A stretch of DNA of 64,000 nucleotides from Yoonia maricola (GTDB taxonomy: Bacteria; Pseudomonadota; Alphaproteobacteria; Rhodobacterales; Rhodobacteraceae): NCBI RefSeq assembly GCF_002797915.1, contig NZ_PGTY01000002.1:527001-591000 (forward strand), written 5' to 3'. Under the pieces are notes generated by a model. The model did no database searches, was not told the DNA's origin, and worked only from the letters and a program-made list of their open reading frames with translations. Of this stretch, positions 25,842 through 38,036 are shown piece after piece. The number at the start of each line of letters is the position of its first letter. The stretch's first letter is position 1. A program made the position numbers and the translations under genes.

Positions 25842-26543
25842 CTAGGGTTGGAACAGGATCGGATCACCAAGAGTGATTGCCTCGGGGCTTATCATACAGG
25901 ATTGCGCCAGAACGGTCACGCCCGCGACTGCGGCATTATCAAAAGCGGCTTTATAGGTGGGGTCAATATCAGCGGCCAAAGTCATCGTGGTGCAATCTGT
26001 ACGCTGGACGAGATAGAACATAATCGCGCGATGGCCTGCATTTACCATGCGTCCCAGTTCCGCCAAATGCTTTGCCCCACGCGCCGTCACGCTGTCGGGG
26101 AATTCGGCCAGTCCCGATTGGCGCGACAAAGTCACGCTTTTCACTTCAACATACGTATCGGGGCCACCGCCACTGAGCAGAAAATCAATCCGGCTGTTTT
26201 CACCGTACTTTACCTCTGACCGCACCAGATCATAGGCAGGCAACCCCGGCACCTGATGCGCCATCAAGGCGGCCTTCAGGGCACGGTTCGGGACCGACGT
26301 ATCAACACCGGTAAAATGTCCATTCTCGTGGTCCACCAAGCGCCACCCGAACTTGAGTTTCTTTTTGGGGTCATCATTGGGTTCCAGCCAGACTTTCATT
26401 CCCGGCTCGGCCAGCCCCAGCATTGATCCGGGGTTCGCGCAATGGGCTGTCACTTCGCGCCCATCTTCAAGCCGTACATCGGCCAGAAACCGTTTGTAGC
26501 GGCGGATCAGACGGGCAGGGACAAGGGGCGTGGCAAATTCCAT
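25842..26543 (-). CDS. sfsA: SfsA family protein (sugar fermentation stimulation homologue)
   Basis: A 233-residue protein starting MEFATPLVPARLIRRYKRFL, which lines up with the SfsA N-terminus, so ATG 26543 is chosen even though a GTG at 26549 has better ribosome-site spacing. It carries the family signatures HCANPGSMLGL, NRALKAAL, SRIDFLL and YVEVKSVTL; the D...EVKS arrangement resembles a nuclease core. DNA binding and a role in sugar metabolism come from the E. coli literature; the actual activity is unclear. It is divergent from the CinA-like gene. Confidence 0.94.
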   Translation of the reverse strand: MEFATPLVPARLIRRYKRFLADVRLEDGREVTAHCANPGSMLGLAEPGMKVWLEPNDDPKKKLKFGWRLVDHENGHFTGVDTSVPNRALKAALMAHQVPGLPAYDLVRSEVKYGENSRIDFLLSGGGPDTYVEVKSVTLSRQSGLAEFPDSVTARGAKHLAELGRMVNAGHRAIMFYLVQRTDCTTMTLAADIDPTYKAAFDNAAVAGVTVLAQSCMISPEAITLGDPILFQP

Positions 26544-26584
26544 GGGCACGCTATAACCTTTTACATAAGACAGGAGAACACCCC

Positions 26585-27307
26585 ATGCCCAACCCCACCG
26601 CCGCGATGCTTGTGATAGGCGATGAAATCCTTTCAGGACGAACGCGCGACGCGAATATGCACTACCTTGCCGGGCAGTTGACTGAAGTAGGTATCGACCT
26701 GAAAGAGGTGCGCGTTGTCAGCGATGACCGCGATGCGATCATCGCTGCGGTCCGGGCGCTGTCGGGCGGTTACGATCACGTCTTTACCAGCGGGGGCATT
26801 GGCCCGACGCATGATGACATCACTGCCGATTGTATCGCTGCGGCCTTTAAGGCGCATATTGATATACGTGATGATGCGCGGGCCTTGCTTCAGGCCCACT
26901 ACGACCGGTCTGGTCTGGATCTGAATGATGCGCGACTGCGCATGGCGCGTATCCCAGATGGGGCCACATTGATTGACAACCCGGTCAGCACCGCACCGGG
27001 GTTCAGCCTTGAAAACGTGCATGTGATGGCGGGTGTACCGTCTGTATTCAAAGCGATGGTGGCCAGTGTCCTGCCCACACTGACAGGCGGCGCACCGCTG
27101 TTGTCACGGACCTTGCGTTTGATGATGGGCGAAGGGGATATCGCCGCACCTTTGGGCGTTTTTGCCGCAGAGTTCCCCGATCTTTCCGTCGGATCCTACC
27201 CGTTTCAAAGAGATGGCAGCTATGGCTGCAACATCGTCGTGCGCGGTAGCGATGCCACCTTGCTGGAGAGAGCGATGACAACACTGGAGGCGCGGTTCCC
27301 CGGATGA
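26585..27307 (+). CDS. CinA N-terminal (MoaB/Mog-like) domain protein, no PncC domain
   Basis: A 240-residue protein consisting of the molybdopterin-binding-like (COG1058) domain: LVIGDEILSGRTRDANMHYLA, then VFTSGGIGPTHDDITAD and GVPSVFKAMV. Full CinA proteins have a further nicotinamide-nucleotide amidase domain of about 160 residues; it is absent. ATG 26585 follows an AGGAGAACACCCC site; the longer frame back to 26423 has no support. Related proteins hydrolyse ADP-ribose or FAD-like pyrophosphates; the activity here is not established. It is coupled by ATGA to the GNAT gene. Confidence 0.9.
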   Translation: MPNPTAAMLVIGDEILSGRTRDANMHYLAGQLTEVGIDLKEVRVVSDDRDAIIAAVRALSGGYDHVFTSGGIGPTHDDITADCIAAAFKAHIDIRDDARALLQAHYDRSGLDLNDARLRMARIPDGATLIDNPVSTAPGFSLENVHVMAGVPSVFKAMVASVLPTLTGGAPLLSRTLRLMMGEGDIAAPLGVFAAEFPDLSVGSYPFQRDGSYGCNIVVRGSDATLLERAMTTLEARFPG

Positions 27308-28029
27308 GCCTTCCAACAGTGCAAAAGCTTTACGCGGTGGTTGATGGCACATGGCCGCCTGCGGCCAAGCAAACACATGGTCCGTGGACGGTCAGGCTGG
27401 ATAACAGCGGCAGCAGCCGGGTGAGTGCCGCCACAGCAGAAGGACGGGTGACGGATGCCGATATCCCGCAAGCGGAAGCGGTGATGCATCAGGCCGGACA
27501 AACACCGCTTTTCATGATCCGTGAAGGGGATGACAGGCTTGACCGGGACCTTGCTGCGCGGGGTTATGTGATCAAGGATCCGGTCAACCTTTATGCTGTA
27601 CCCATCGCGAAGGTCGCAACTGAACGTCCCCCGCCGGTGACAAGCTTTGAAATCTGGCCACCCCTTGCCGCCCAAGCTGAGGTATGGGCTGCCGGTGGCA
27701 TCGGTCCGGGGCGCTTGGCCGTGATGGAGCGCGCGCCTGACCCAAAAACCACGCTGATGGGGCGGCTGAATGACCGGCCCGCAGGCACGGTCTTTGTCGG
27801 TATTGCCGCAGATTGCGCGATGATCCACGCACTAGAGATCAGCAAGGACCATCGCCGACAAGGGCTTGCGCAGCATCTGACGCGGGCTGCTGCGTTCTGG
27901 GCGCAAGACAACGGCGCGGATTATCTGACCTTGGTGACCACACAGGCAAATGATGCCGCAAACGCGCTCTACTCTTCCCTCGGCATGACGCTTGTGGGAC
28001 AGTACCACTATAGGACTTTGCCGGAGTGA
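27304..28029 (+). CDS. GNAT family N-acetyltransferase
   Basis: A 241-residue protein whose C-terminal half is a GNAT domain: MIHALEISKDHRRQGLAQHLTRAAAFWAQ contains the acetyl-CoA pyrophosphate loop (RRQGLA), and ANALYSSLGM is the usual final motif. The N-terminal half is less conserved and may set substrate choice. The acceptor is unknown. The start overlaps the previous stop by 4 bp, and an AhpD-like gene begins 4 bp after its stop, so the genes from 26585 to 29535 look like one transcript. Confidence 0.88.
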   Translation: MSLPTVQKLYAVVDGTWPPAAKQTHGPWTVRLDNSGSSRVSAATAEGRVTDADIPQAEAVMHQAGQTPLFMIREGDDRLDRDLAARGYVIKDPVNLYAVPIAKVATERPPPVTSFEIWPPLAAQAEVWAAGGIGPGRLAVMERAPDPKTTLMGRLNDRPAGTVFVGIAADCAMIHALEISKDHRRQGLAQHLTRAAAFWAQDNGADYLTLVTTQANDAANALYSSLGMTLVGQYHYRTLPE

Positions 28030-28033
28030 TCCC

Positions 28034-28600
28034 TTGACCGACCAACCCACCGCCCTTGATCTGCCAATGGTTGACCCACTGCCCGACGCCACCCAGAAAT
28101 ACTTTGATATCTGCCAGGAAAAACTGGGGATGGTGCCCAATGTGCTCCAAGCTTATGCCTTTGATATCGACAAGTTGAACGCGTTTACCGCGCTCTACAA
28201 TGACGTGATGCTGGCAGATTCCGGTCTGTCCAAGCTGGAACGCGAAATGATCGCTGTGGTCGTATCTTCTATCAACAAATGCTATTACTGCCTGACAGCG
28301 CATGGGGCGTCCGTGCGCCAGTTGTCGGGCGATCCCAAACTGGGTGAAATGCTGGTGATGAACTGGCGGGTCGCCGATCTGGATGCGCGGCAAAAGGCGA
28401 TGCTGGGTTTTGCCGAACAAATGACCGTGGCCAGCGCCACGATCGTAGAAAAAGACCGCGATGCGCTACGACAGGTCGGGTTTTCGGACCGTGACATTTG
28501 GGATATCGCCGCGACGGCAGGTTTTTACAATATGAGCAACCGCATCGCCTCGGCCACTGATATGCGGCCAAACGACGAATACCACGCCCTCGCCCGATGA
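28034..28600 (+). CDS. Peroxidase-related AhpD/carboxymuconolactone decarboxylase-like protein
   Basis: A 188-residue all-helical protein with the AhpD-like redox motif KCYYCLTAHG (CxxC plus His four residues on), which defines the 'uncharacterised peroxidase-related' subgroup. It probably reduces peroxides or disulfides. The start is TTG 28034, just after the previous stop, with GGAG upstream; the frame reaching back to 27992 would overlap the GNAT gene without reason. Its stop overlaps the next ATG (28597-28600). Confidence 0.88.
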   Translation: MTDQPTALDLPMVDPLPDATQKYFDICQEKLGMVPNVLQAYAFDIDKLNAFTALYNDVMLADSGLSKLEREMIAVVVSSINKCYYCLTAHGASVRQLSGDPKLGEMLVMNWRVADLDARQKAMLGFAEQMTVASATIVEKDRDALRQVGFSDRDIWDIAATAGFYNMSNRIASATDMRPNDEYHALAR

Positions 28601-29535
28601 TCCGCATGTGCGCTGCCCTTCTGGCCGTTGCCGGTAGCATGGCGCAGGCCCAAACGCTGGATTTTCCCAGCAACGCCAATTTGCAGACGGAAGTGGTGCG
28701 CGACGCCGACAGCTATGTGATGCCGCGCGGCATCTGGGATCGTGGCGAAATGCCCACCCAAACGGTTGAAGGCCGCGTCACGCAACAAGTCTGGCGGATC
28801 GCGGCGGCATCGCTGACGACCCTGCAATTGGTGCGGCCATTGCGTGAACAGCTGCGCAATGACCGGTATCAGATCATCTTTGAATGCCAGACCGAGGCCT
28901 GCGGGGGGTTCGATTTTCGTTTTAGCGTCGAAACACTGCCGCCACCCGATATGCGCATCAACATCGGTGATTTTCGCTTTCTTGCCGCACAGCGAATAGG
29001 TGCAGACGGCCCTGAATATCTGACGCTCATGGCCAGCCGCACAACAAGTGCAGGTTTTGTTCAGATCACCCATGTCGGCCCGATGGCGGAAGCACCTGAG
29101 CCCATCGCGCAGGCCAATGAACCACCGTTGCGCGCCTTTGGTGCAGCACCTGATGCCACACTAGCTGACCAGCTTGATGATGTCGGGCGCGCCGTTCTGG
29201 CCGATCTGACGTTTGAAACCGGATCAGCGCGACTGGCAGATGCAGAGTTCGCATCATTGCAGGCGCTGGCCGCTTATCTTGCTGCCTTCCCCAGCAGGAC
29301 AGTTGCACTTGTCGGGCACACAGATTCGTCCGGCACGCTCGAGGCGAATATCGCCCTGTCAAAACGCCGTGCCGCGTCTGTGCTTGAGCGTTTGGTCAGC
29401 ACATACAACGTAAACCGGGCGCAATTGGCGGCCGAAGGGATGGGATACCTCGCGCCGATTGCGTCAAACCTGCAAGAGGCAGGGCGCGAAGCAAACCGGC
29501 GGGTCGAAGTGATTGTCACATCGACAGAGGATTAG
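28597..29535 (+). CDS. OmpA-family outer-membrane/periplasmic protein
   Basis: A 312-residue exported protein. A signal peptide (cleavage near AQAQT, about residue 20) precedes a unique region of about 170 residues. A C-terminal OmpA peptidoglycan-binding domain (about 200-312) has LTFETGSARLAD, LVGHTDSSGTLEANIALSKRRA and EANRRVEVIV, including the diaminopimelate-binding Asp and Arg. It should tether to the cell wall. The unique region has two cysteines (FECQTEACGGFDF) that may form a disulfide. It is the last gene of the 26585-29535 operon. Confidence 0.9.
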   Translation: MIRMCAALLAVAGSMAQAQTLDFPSNANLQTEVVRDADSYVMPRGIWDRGEMPTQTVEGRVTQQVWRIAAASLTTLQLVRPLREQLRNDRYQIIFECQTEACGGFDFRFSVETLPPPDMRINIGDFRFLAAQRIGADGPEYLTLMASRTTSAGFVQITHVGPMAEAPEPIAQANEPPLRAFGAAPDATLADQLDDVGRAVLADLTFETGSARLADAEFASLQALAAYLAAFPSRTVALVGHTDSSGTLEANIALSKRRAASVLERLVSTYNVNRAQLAAEGMGYLAPIASNLQEAGREANRRVEVIVTSTED

Positions 29536-29627
29536 CGAACCGGCAGTGATGGATTTGGCGTGCATGACTGATGCTTGTCAGCCTCTATATGAAAGCCCCT
29601 TGGTCAGCGAGCATCTCAGGGCCCAAC

Positions 29628-29656
29628 AAAAAAGCGCGGCCAAAACACGGCCGCGC
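29628..29656 (-). terminator. Terminator of the LysR gene at 29687
   Basis: A perfect 8-bp stem, GCGCGGCC (29634-29641) and GGCCGCGC (29649-29656), with a 7-base loop. On the minus strand it is followed by six T residues (29628-29633). Confidence 0.85.
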
Positions 29657-29686
29657 CAGTTAGGTGATAAAAACACCTTGGGAAAA

Positions 29687-30592
29687 TTACCAAATATCAG
29701 GGCCTTTGTCGGCAAAGGCATGGGCCAGAAAATCAATGAAAGCGCGTACTTTCGGTTGTGTGAAACGGCCTGGCGGATACACCGCGTAAATGCCTTGCGT
29801 TTCAACGGGAAGGTCGGGAATTGCCACCTCAACCAAACCTTCGCGCATGGCTTCGGCGTAAAGAAAGCTGGGCAGATAAGCGATACCAAGCCCGCCGATG
29901 CAGGCATTCAAAAGCGATTGCCCATCATTCACGGTCAGCCATCCCGCGGTGCGCACCTGGCGCTTTTCGCCGGAGGGGGCAGTCAGTTTCCAAACGGCTG
30001 AATTGGCCTGATTAGAGTAATGCAGCAGCTTGTGCTCGTTCAGGTCGTCAATCTTTTCGGGGCGGCCATACTGCTCAAAATAAGCAGGGCTTGCGATCAT
30101 GCGTTTGGTCGTGTCGGTCAGCTTGCGCGCGCGCAGGGTGCTATCTTCCAGCTCTCCAATGCGGACGGCCATGTCAAAGCCTTCCGAGATCAATTCAACA
30201 TAGCGGTTGTTCAGCGCCATGTTGACAGTGATGTCAGGGAATTCGCTCAGAAAGTCGCCCAATACAGGCGACAGATGGTTCACACCAAAATCAGTCGCCA
30301 CACTGATGCGCAGCAGGCCCGATGGCGCAGATTGCATGGATGTGACCAGTGCATCAGCCTCGCCTGCGTCGTTCAGCACGCGGCGGGCACGGTCATAGTA
30401 GGCCAGTCCAATCTCTGTCGGGCTGACGCGACGGGTGGTGCGGTTCAACAGGCGCGCGCCAAGGCGGGCCTCTAGCGAAGACACATGTTTGGAAACAGCA
30501 GATTTGGAGATGCCCATCTTTTTGGCCGCATCTGTAAAGCCACCCTGGTCCACAACAGTGGCAAAGGCCTCCATTTCCGTCAGACGATCCAT
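29687..30592 (-). CDS. LysR-family transcriptional regulator
   Basis: A 301-residue regulator with the N-terminal HTH (MDRLTEMEAFATVVDQGGFTDAAKKMG, wing to about residue 60) and an effector domain (LRISVATDFGVNHLSP). The MDRLxxMxxFxxVVxxGSF start and LNRTTRRVSPTEIG place it in the large CrgA/AaeR/DsdC-like group. It is divergent from the hydroxyacid dehydrogenase at 30901 across 308 bp and may control it. It is closed by its own terminator. Confidence 0.93.
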   Translation of the reverse strand: MDRLTEMEAFATVVDQGGFTDAAKKMGISKSAVSKHVSSLEARLGARLLNRTTRRVSPTEIGLAYYDRARRVLNDAGEADALVTSMQSAPSGLLRISVATDFGVNHLSPVLGDFLSEFPDITVNMALNNRYVELISEGFDMAVRIGELEDSTLRARKLTDTTKRMIASPAYFEQYGRPEKIDDLNEHKLLHYSNQANSAVWKLTAPSGEKRQVRTAGWLTVNDGQSLLNACIGGLGIAYLPSFLYAEAMREGLVEVAIPDLPVETQGIYAVYPPGRFTQPKVRAFIDFLAHAFADKGPDIW

Positions 30593-30900
30593 ATGAACTT
30601 CCTAGCACTCTTTTTTAATACCGTTGTTTCCTGTTTGAGGATGAAATCGGGCAGGAATGGGACAAATGCCTGACAATAAGGGGGTATGAATCGGTTTTGA
30701 TGCTGCGGTGGAAACAGCAATTCGCGCGACATTGTTGATCCATGGATGCAACACTCCGCAGGCATGGGGCGTTGTTTAAAAGGTTTTTTAGTTGCGACTT
30801 GGTCTGTAGATGTCTGGCCCTAAGCAGGTTCCTTTCATCTGACGGCCATCGGCGATAGACCCAAATGGCAGGATGACATCAACAAAATGTGGAGAATGAA
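30593..30900. promoter_or_regulatory. Divergent region between LysR and dehydrogenase genes
   Basis: 308 bp without a gene. It should contain both promoters and any LysR operator. Several T-rich runs are visible (TTTTTT at 30611-30616 and near 30783-30788), but I could not single out a convincing T-N11-A dyad. Confidence 0.4.
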
Positions 30901-31800
30901 ATGACAAACGAAAACATAGGTTTCATTGGTGTCGGTCTGATGGGTCATGGCATGGCAAAGAACATCCTTGCTGCGGGCCATACGGTGACGGTCATCGCGT
31001 ACCGCAATCGGGCGTCTGTTGATGACCTCGTCGCGCAAGGTGCGACAGAGGCGACCGATCTTGCCGCATTGGCCCAGGCCTCTGACGTCATCCATATCTG
31101 CGCTCCCGGTTCTCCTCAGGTTGAGGGGATCATCGCCGGGTTAGTGCCCGGCCTACGCAAGGGCAGCGTCATCGTTGATTGCTCCACCTCCGATCCGGCC
31201 TCGACCGAAAAGCTGGCTGCAATACTTGAGGGCCAGGGGTGTCACCTTGCCGATGCTCCGCTTGGCGGCACACCGGTGCAGGCAGAGGCAGGCGCGCTTA
31301 GTACGATGGTTGGCGCATCGGATGACATCTTTGCACGGATCAAGCCTGTGATTGATTGCTGGGCGGCATCAGTCGTGCATTTGGGGCCAACTGGGATGGG
31401 CCACAAAATGAAACTACTCAACAACTTTCTGTCGATGGGCTATGCCGCGATGTATGCAGAGGCGATGGCGCTGGGGCGCAAGGTTGGCATCAGTGTGGAC
31501 CAGTTTGACAGCGTGATCCGCGGATCGCGCATGGATTGTGGGTTCTATCAAACCTTCATGGGCTATGCGTTGGAAGGGAACACAGAGGCCCATAAGTTCA
31601 CACTGACCAATGCCTATAAGGATACCCGATATCTGGCGAATATGGCTGATGGGGCATCGATAGCAAACCCTGTTGGCACTGCGATCAAGAATACCTTTGC
31701 CGCAGCGGTCAACATGGGTGGTGATGGTGCAGAAGACTATGTGCCGCATCTGGTTGACTACGTCGCCAAGATGAATGGGCTGCCGCCGGGCAAAGACTGA
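30901..31800 (+). CDS. 3-hydroxyisobutyrate dehydrogenase-family oxidoreductase
   Basis: A 299-residue beta-hydroxyacid dehydrogenase. The Rossmann loop is FIGVGLMGHGMAKNIL, followed by the substrate motif DAPLGGTPVQAEAGALSTMVG, and the catalytic lysine in GHKMKLLNNFLSMG. It would oxidise a small beta-hydroxy acid (3-hydroxyisobutyrate, tartronate or similar) with NAD(P). ATG 30901 has GGAG eight bases upstream; GTG 30889 is an alternative. A RidA gene follows 94 bp downstream. Confidence 0.9.
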   Translation: MTNENIGFIGVGLMGHGMAKNILAAGHTVTVIAYRNRASVDDLVAQGATEATDLAALAQASDVIHICAPGSPQVEGIIAGLVPGLRKGSVIVDCSTSDPASTEKLAAILEGQGCHLADAPLGGTPVQAEAGALSTMVGASDDIFARIKPVIDCWAASVVHLGPTGMGHKMKLLNNFLSMGYAAMYAEAMALGRKVGISVDQFDSVIRGSRMDCGFYQTFMGYALEGNTEAHKFTLTNAYKDTRYLANMADGASIANPVGTAIKNTFAAAVNMGGDGAEDYVPHLVDYVAKMNGLPPGKD

Positions 31801-31894
31801 TACCGCTGCGTGGAGTATCAGCGATTTACCGCAGCTGGTTTATGGGGTGTAAATGTCTGCTATTGAAGATCTGAACCAATAAGCAGATCGTTGG

Positions 31895-32278
31895 GTGAAA
31901 ACAGTGGATATCAAACGTATTGTCAGCACTAAAGAAGGGCGAAGCGATGCTGTTACCTTCAATGGTATGGCTTTTCTGGTCGCTTATGATCCCGACGCTG
32001 CGGAAGGCATTGAGGCGCAAACACGAAACTGCCTGCGCTTTCTTGATGCCAAACTGCGAGAGGTGGGAAGTGGAAAAGACGCACTCCTTCAGGTCACTGT
32101 TTTCCTAAGCGATATGACGATGAAGTCGAAAATGGATGTAGTGTGGTGCGATTGGATCGGAGCATCTGAAAATTGGCCGCAAAGAGCATGCGTTGGGGCC
32201 GACTTGGGCGACGACGTCACACTTATCGAAATCACGGCTATCGCTGCTCAACGTGAGAGCTACCAACTGTGTACGTGA
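31895..32278 (+). CDS. RidA (YjgF) family protein
   Basis: A 127-residue RidA-like protein: FNGMAFLVAYDPDA, ETQTRNCLRFLDAKL-type helix (here EAQTRNCLRFLDAKLREVG) and the conserved C-terminal half with FLSDMTMKSKMDVVW and a near-C-terminal acidic residue (VTLIEITAIAA). The arginine usual in the deaminase active site seems replaced by Cys/Val around RACVGADL, so imine hydrolysis is uncertain. The start codon is GTG 31895; no good ribosome site is visible. It follows the dehydrogenase but leaves a 94-bp gap. Confidence 0.8.
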   Translation: MKTVDIKRIVSTKEGRSDAVTFNGMAFLVAYDPDAAEGIEAQTRNCLRFLDAKLREVGSGKDALLQVTVFLSDMTMKSKMDVVWCDWIGASENWPQRACVGADLGDDVTLIEITAIAAQRESYQLCT

Positions 32279-32341
32279 AGCCGAATAGTTTCTGACGTAC
32301 CAAATGCCACCACTACCAATTTAGGTGCTGTACTATTGGTG

Positions 32342-35500
<3,159 letters not shown>

Positions 35501-35504
<4 letters not shown>

Positions 35505-36343
35505 GGCAACTCAAAATCTACACCTCGCTTTGGGCGATGCAGCCGCATGACCAGACGGGCGTGAAACTGCCCTACGATCAGGTTTGCGAAATGGTGAGCG
35601 GAGCAGGCTTTGATGGCATGGCGATTGATCTGGGTGCCTCTGACGTGGCTGTTGTCCATGCCGTCAGGCCACATATGGAGGCGAACGGCCTCACACCGCT
35701 AATCGTCGCCTTCCCCAAAACCATTGAAAGCCTCGAAGACACCCTGCACATGGCCGCCGATTTTGGCGCGCCGTTCGTCGATGTGATCGGTCAAGTCATG
35801 CCCATCGCCCTTGACGACATGGTACCAGTGATCGAGACGTGGATGGGCATGTCCGACCGCATCGGCGTGCCAATCCAGTTCGAGACCCATCGCAACTGCA
35901 TCACCAACGACCTTTATACCACGCTGCAACTGCTCGACCGCATCCCTGACATGCGAATTTGCGCGGACCTGTCGCATTACGTCGTGGACCGCGAATTTTG
36001 GTTCCCCCTGTCCGATCATGACCTCGGGTTGATGAGCCGCATCCTGCAACGCTCAGACAGCTTCCAGGGGCGGGTGGCATCGCGGCAGCAAATCCAATTG
36101 CAACTGGATTTTCCGCAAAATCAAAAATGGGTAGAGTTGTTCAAAGGCTGGTGGCGCGAAGGGCTGGCCGACTGGCGGGCGCGGAACGCGTCAGGGGACT
36201 GCGTCTTTGTGTGCGAGTTGGGACCACCGGAATACGCAATGACCGGGCCAGACGGTGCCGAGATGTCAAACCGTTGGGAAGAAGCGCAGGTGATCAAAGG
36301 CTGGGTGCAGGAGATTTGGGATGATTTGGGCGGAGATGGGTAG
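35501..36343 (+). CDS. Sugar phosphate isomerase/epimerase-like TIM-barrel protein
   Basis: A 280-residue protein of the AP endonuclease-2-like TIM barrel group, recognised by FDGMAIDLG, GVPIQFETHRNCITNDLYTTLQLLDRIPDMRICADLSHYV and the Glu/His/Asp metal positions in these. Its substrate is unknown; such proteins include xylose-isomerase-like and inosose-dehydratase-like enzymes. Translation starts at GTG 35501, which overlaps the desaturase stop. The pairing with a desaturase is conserved-looking but functionally unexplained. Confidence 0.85.
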
Positions 36344-36465
36344 GGAAGGTCTGTTGTGCGGACAAAGCGTGCTTTCGCTGCGGCTGCGCCAATGGCAACT
36401 TTTGGGTTCCATCGAAACAATGACACGCACTACCCCGCAGACGGGTCAGCTTGGAAAACCTGGGC

Positions 36466-36831
36466 TTAGATGGCCGCTCCACAACGCCCATCTGCAATCG
36501 TGTATGCTTCCAATATATATCGGCCAAACGCCCCTCCTGAAACTACGCGAACTGCGATGAAGTTCGGTTGTTCGATATCTGTCTGCTGCCGCACAAACGG
36601 AATGACGGACGGCGCATAGTGGTTGCAAAGCGCTAGCAAAAGTTCATCCACGTTGTCATCGCCAAACAAGCCTTCTGGGACTGGATCGGGTTGTATACGC
36701 ATCTCAATGCCCGTGCCGTAAGACGAGTGGTTCAAGACACCGGCATCCACCAGTTGCCACCGAACATCCTGAGCGGATGCATCCGAGGCAGCCAATACCA
36801 AAATGCTTGCTAAGGCTCTGATGGATTTCAC
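36466..36831 (-). CDS. Small secreted protein of unknown function
   Basis: A 121-residue frame beginning at GTG 36831, after AAGGGG five bases upstream. A signal peptide (MKSIRALASILVLAASDASA) is clear. The mature part carries two cysteines (LALCNHYAPSVIPFV and DGRCGAAI) and a conserved-looking IAVRVVSGGAFGRYI stretch. I recognise no family. It stands alone between the TIM-barrel operon and the fasciclin gene. Confidence 0.65.
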   Translation of the reverse strand: MKSIRALASILVLAASDASAQDVRWQLVDAGVLNHSSYGTGIEMRIQPDPVPEGLFGDDNVDELLLALCNHYAPSVIPFVRQQTDIEQPNFIAVRVVSGGAFGRYILEAYTIADGRCGAAI

Positions 36832-36944
36832 GGGAACCCCTTCTGGTTCAAGTTGTTGCAGTCACCGCATCTAATCGCATTGCGGTCATTGCAGCAAGGT
36901 GCAGCATCAAGCACTTTGGGCTCAATCCAGCCGTTCGCCCAATC

Positions 36945-36974
36945 AAAAAACCCCACCGCTTTGTAGCGATGGGG
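36945..36974 (-). terminator. Terminator downstream of the fasciclin gene
   Basis: A stem of nine pairs with one mismatch (CCCCA.CGCT at 36951-36960 with AGCG.TGGGG at 36965-36974, loop TTGT), followed on the minus strand by six T residues (36945-36950). A second inverted repeat lies between it and the gene: CCCAACCGC (36999-37007) and GCGGTTGGG (37025-37033). Confidence 0.85.
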
Positions 36975-37048
36975 CAAAGGGATGCCCTTTACGGGCCACC
37001 CAACCGCGCATCCGGAGAGAGGAAGCGGTTGGGCTTATCCGGTCTGAC

Positions 37049-37537
37049 TTAAGGCAGCAGAACGCTGTCAATCACGTGGATCACGCCGTTTGAGGCAATG
37101 ATGTCCGCTGTTGTCACGGTAGCGACGTTCACTTTCACGCCATTGCTGCCGTTCACGCGCACTTCGGCGCCGTTGACCGTTACAACGTCCAGATGCTGGC
37201 CCGCCAACTGGTTAGAAGTCACCGCACCGGGCACAACGTGGTACGTCAGGATCGCAACCAGCTGATCCTTGTTTTCTGGCAGAAGCAGGCTGTCGACAGT
37301 GCCCGCTGGCAGTGCGGCAAAGGCTTCGTCAGTTGGTGCGAAGACGGTGAAGGGACCTTCGCTTTTCAGCGTATCGACAAGGTCAGCCGCAGTTACAGCG
37401 GCGACCAGCGTGTTAAAGCTGCCGTTGGAGGCGGCGATGTCGACGATATCAGGCTCGCTCTCCATCGGTGCGCATGCGGCAGCGATGGCAACGCCAGCGG
37501 CGAGGATGGATGATTTGATAGCAAAACGACGGTTCAT
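37049..37537 (-). CDS. Fasciclin-domain putative lipoprotein
   Basis: A 162-residue exported protein made of one fasciclin (FAS1) domain. Its hallmark blocks are [43 protein letters not shown] and [17 protein letters not shown]. The signal peptide ends AIAAACAP, which resembles a lipobox, so membrane anchoring is possible. FAS1 proteins mediate adhesion or protein interaction. AAAGGAAC precedes the ATG. It has its own terminator. Confidence 0.9.
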   Translation of the reverse strand: MNRRFAIKSSILAAGVAIAAACAPMESEPDIVDIAASNGSFNTLVAAVTAADLVDTLKSEGPFTVFAPTDEAFAALPAGTVDSLLLPENKDQLVAILTYHVVPGAVTSNQLAGQHLDVVTVNGAEVRVNGSNGVKVNVATVTTADIIASNGVIHVIDSVLLP

Positions 37538-37668
37538 GGGGGTGTTCCTTTCAGTCCCTGTTAACGAAGTTGTTACGGGGGCTCGACCGGATTGGTTGTC
37601 ATTCTGACAATGAGTTTATGGACCGTATTAAACGCATCCAGTTGATGCATTCACACGTAGGGGGCGCC

Positions 37669-38025
37669 CTAACTGTCCGCGCAATGCTGGCGGAAGGCCT
37701 TTTGGAGTAAATCCAGTTCACTGCGCAGCAAAGTAATCTCGGCGCGTAGGTCGTCAGTCAGCGGCTCACCACAGATGATGGCAAAGCTGCCAATCGTGCT
37801 GCCGCAGTCGTCGTTGATAACAAAGGTCTGCACGCCATCGCTGATCAAGGCGCTGGGTATGGGGATGGCGACGCGCCAAACATCTTGCTTTGCGTCTCGC
37901 GTGCAAGTGACCTGATCCAGCGTCTGTCCCAGATGTGTTACATGCAGGTCAGGTTGCTTGCTCCCTGCGCCGACAAGATCGCCCTGCCAAACGCCTGCGG
38001 TGATTTGGGCATTTATAAACTGCAT
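37669..38025 (-). CDS. Conserved-type protein of unknown function
   Basis: A 118-residue, probably cytoplasmic protein. The first two thirds look beta-rich (WQGDLVGAGSK, WRVAIPIPSALISDGVQTFVI), and the last 35 residues form a leucine-heptad helix (LRAEITLLRSELDLLQKAFRQ) that suggests a coiled coil. AAGGA lies eight bases before ATG 38025. It starts only 11 bp after the DUF6478-like gene and is likely cotranscribed. No known function. Confidence 0.7.
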   Translation of the reverse strand: MQFINAQITAGVWQGDLVGAGSKQPDLHVTHLGQTLDQVTCTRDAKQDVWRVAIPIPSALISDGVQTFVINDDCGSTIGSFAIICGEPLTDDLRAEITLLRSELDLLQKAFRQHCADS

Positions 38026-38036
38026 CAGGCTTGTCC

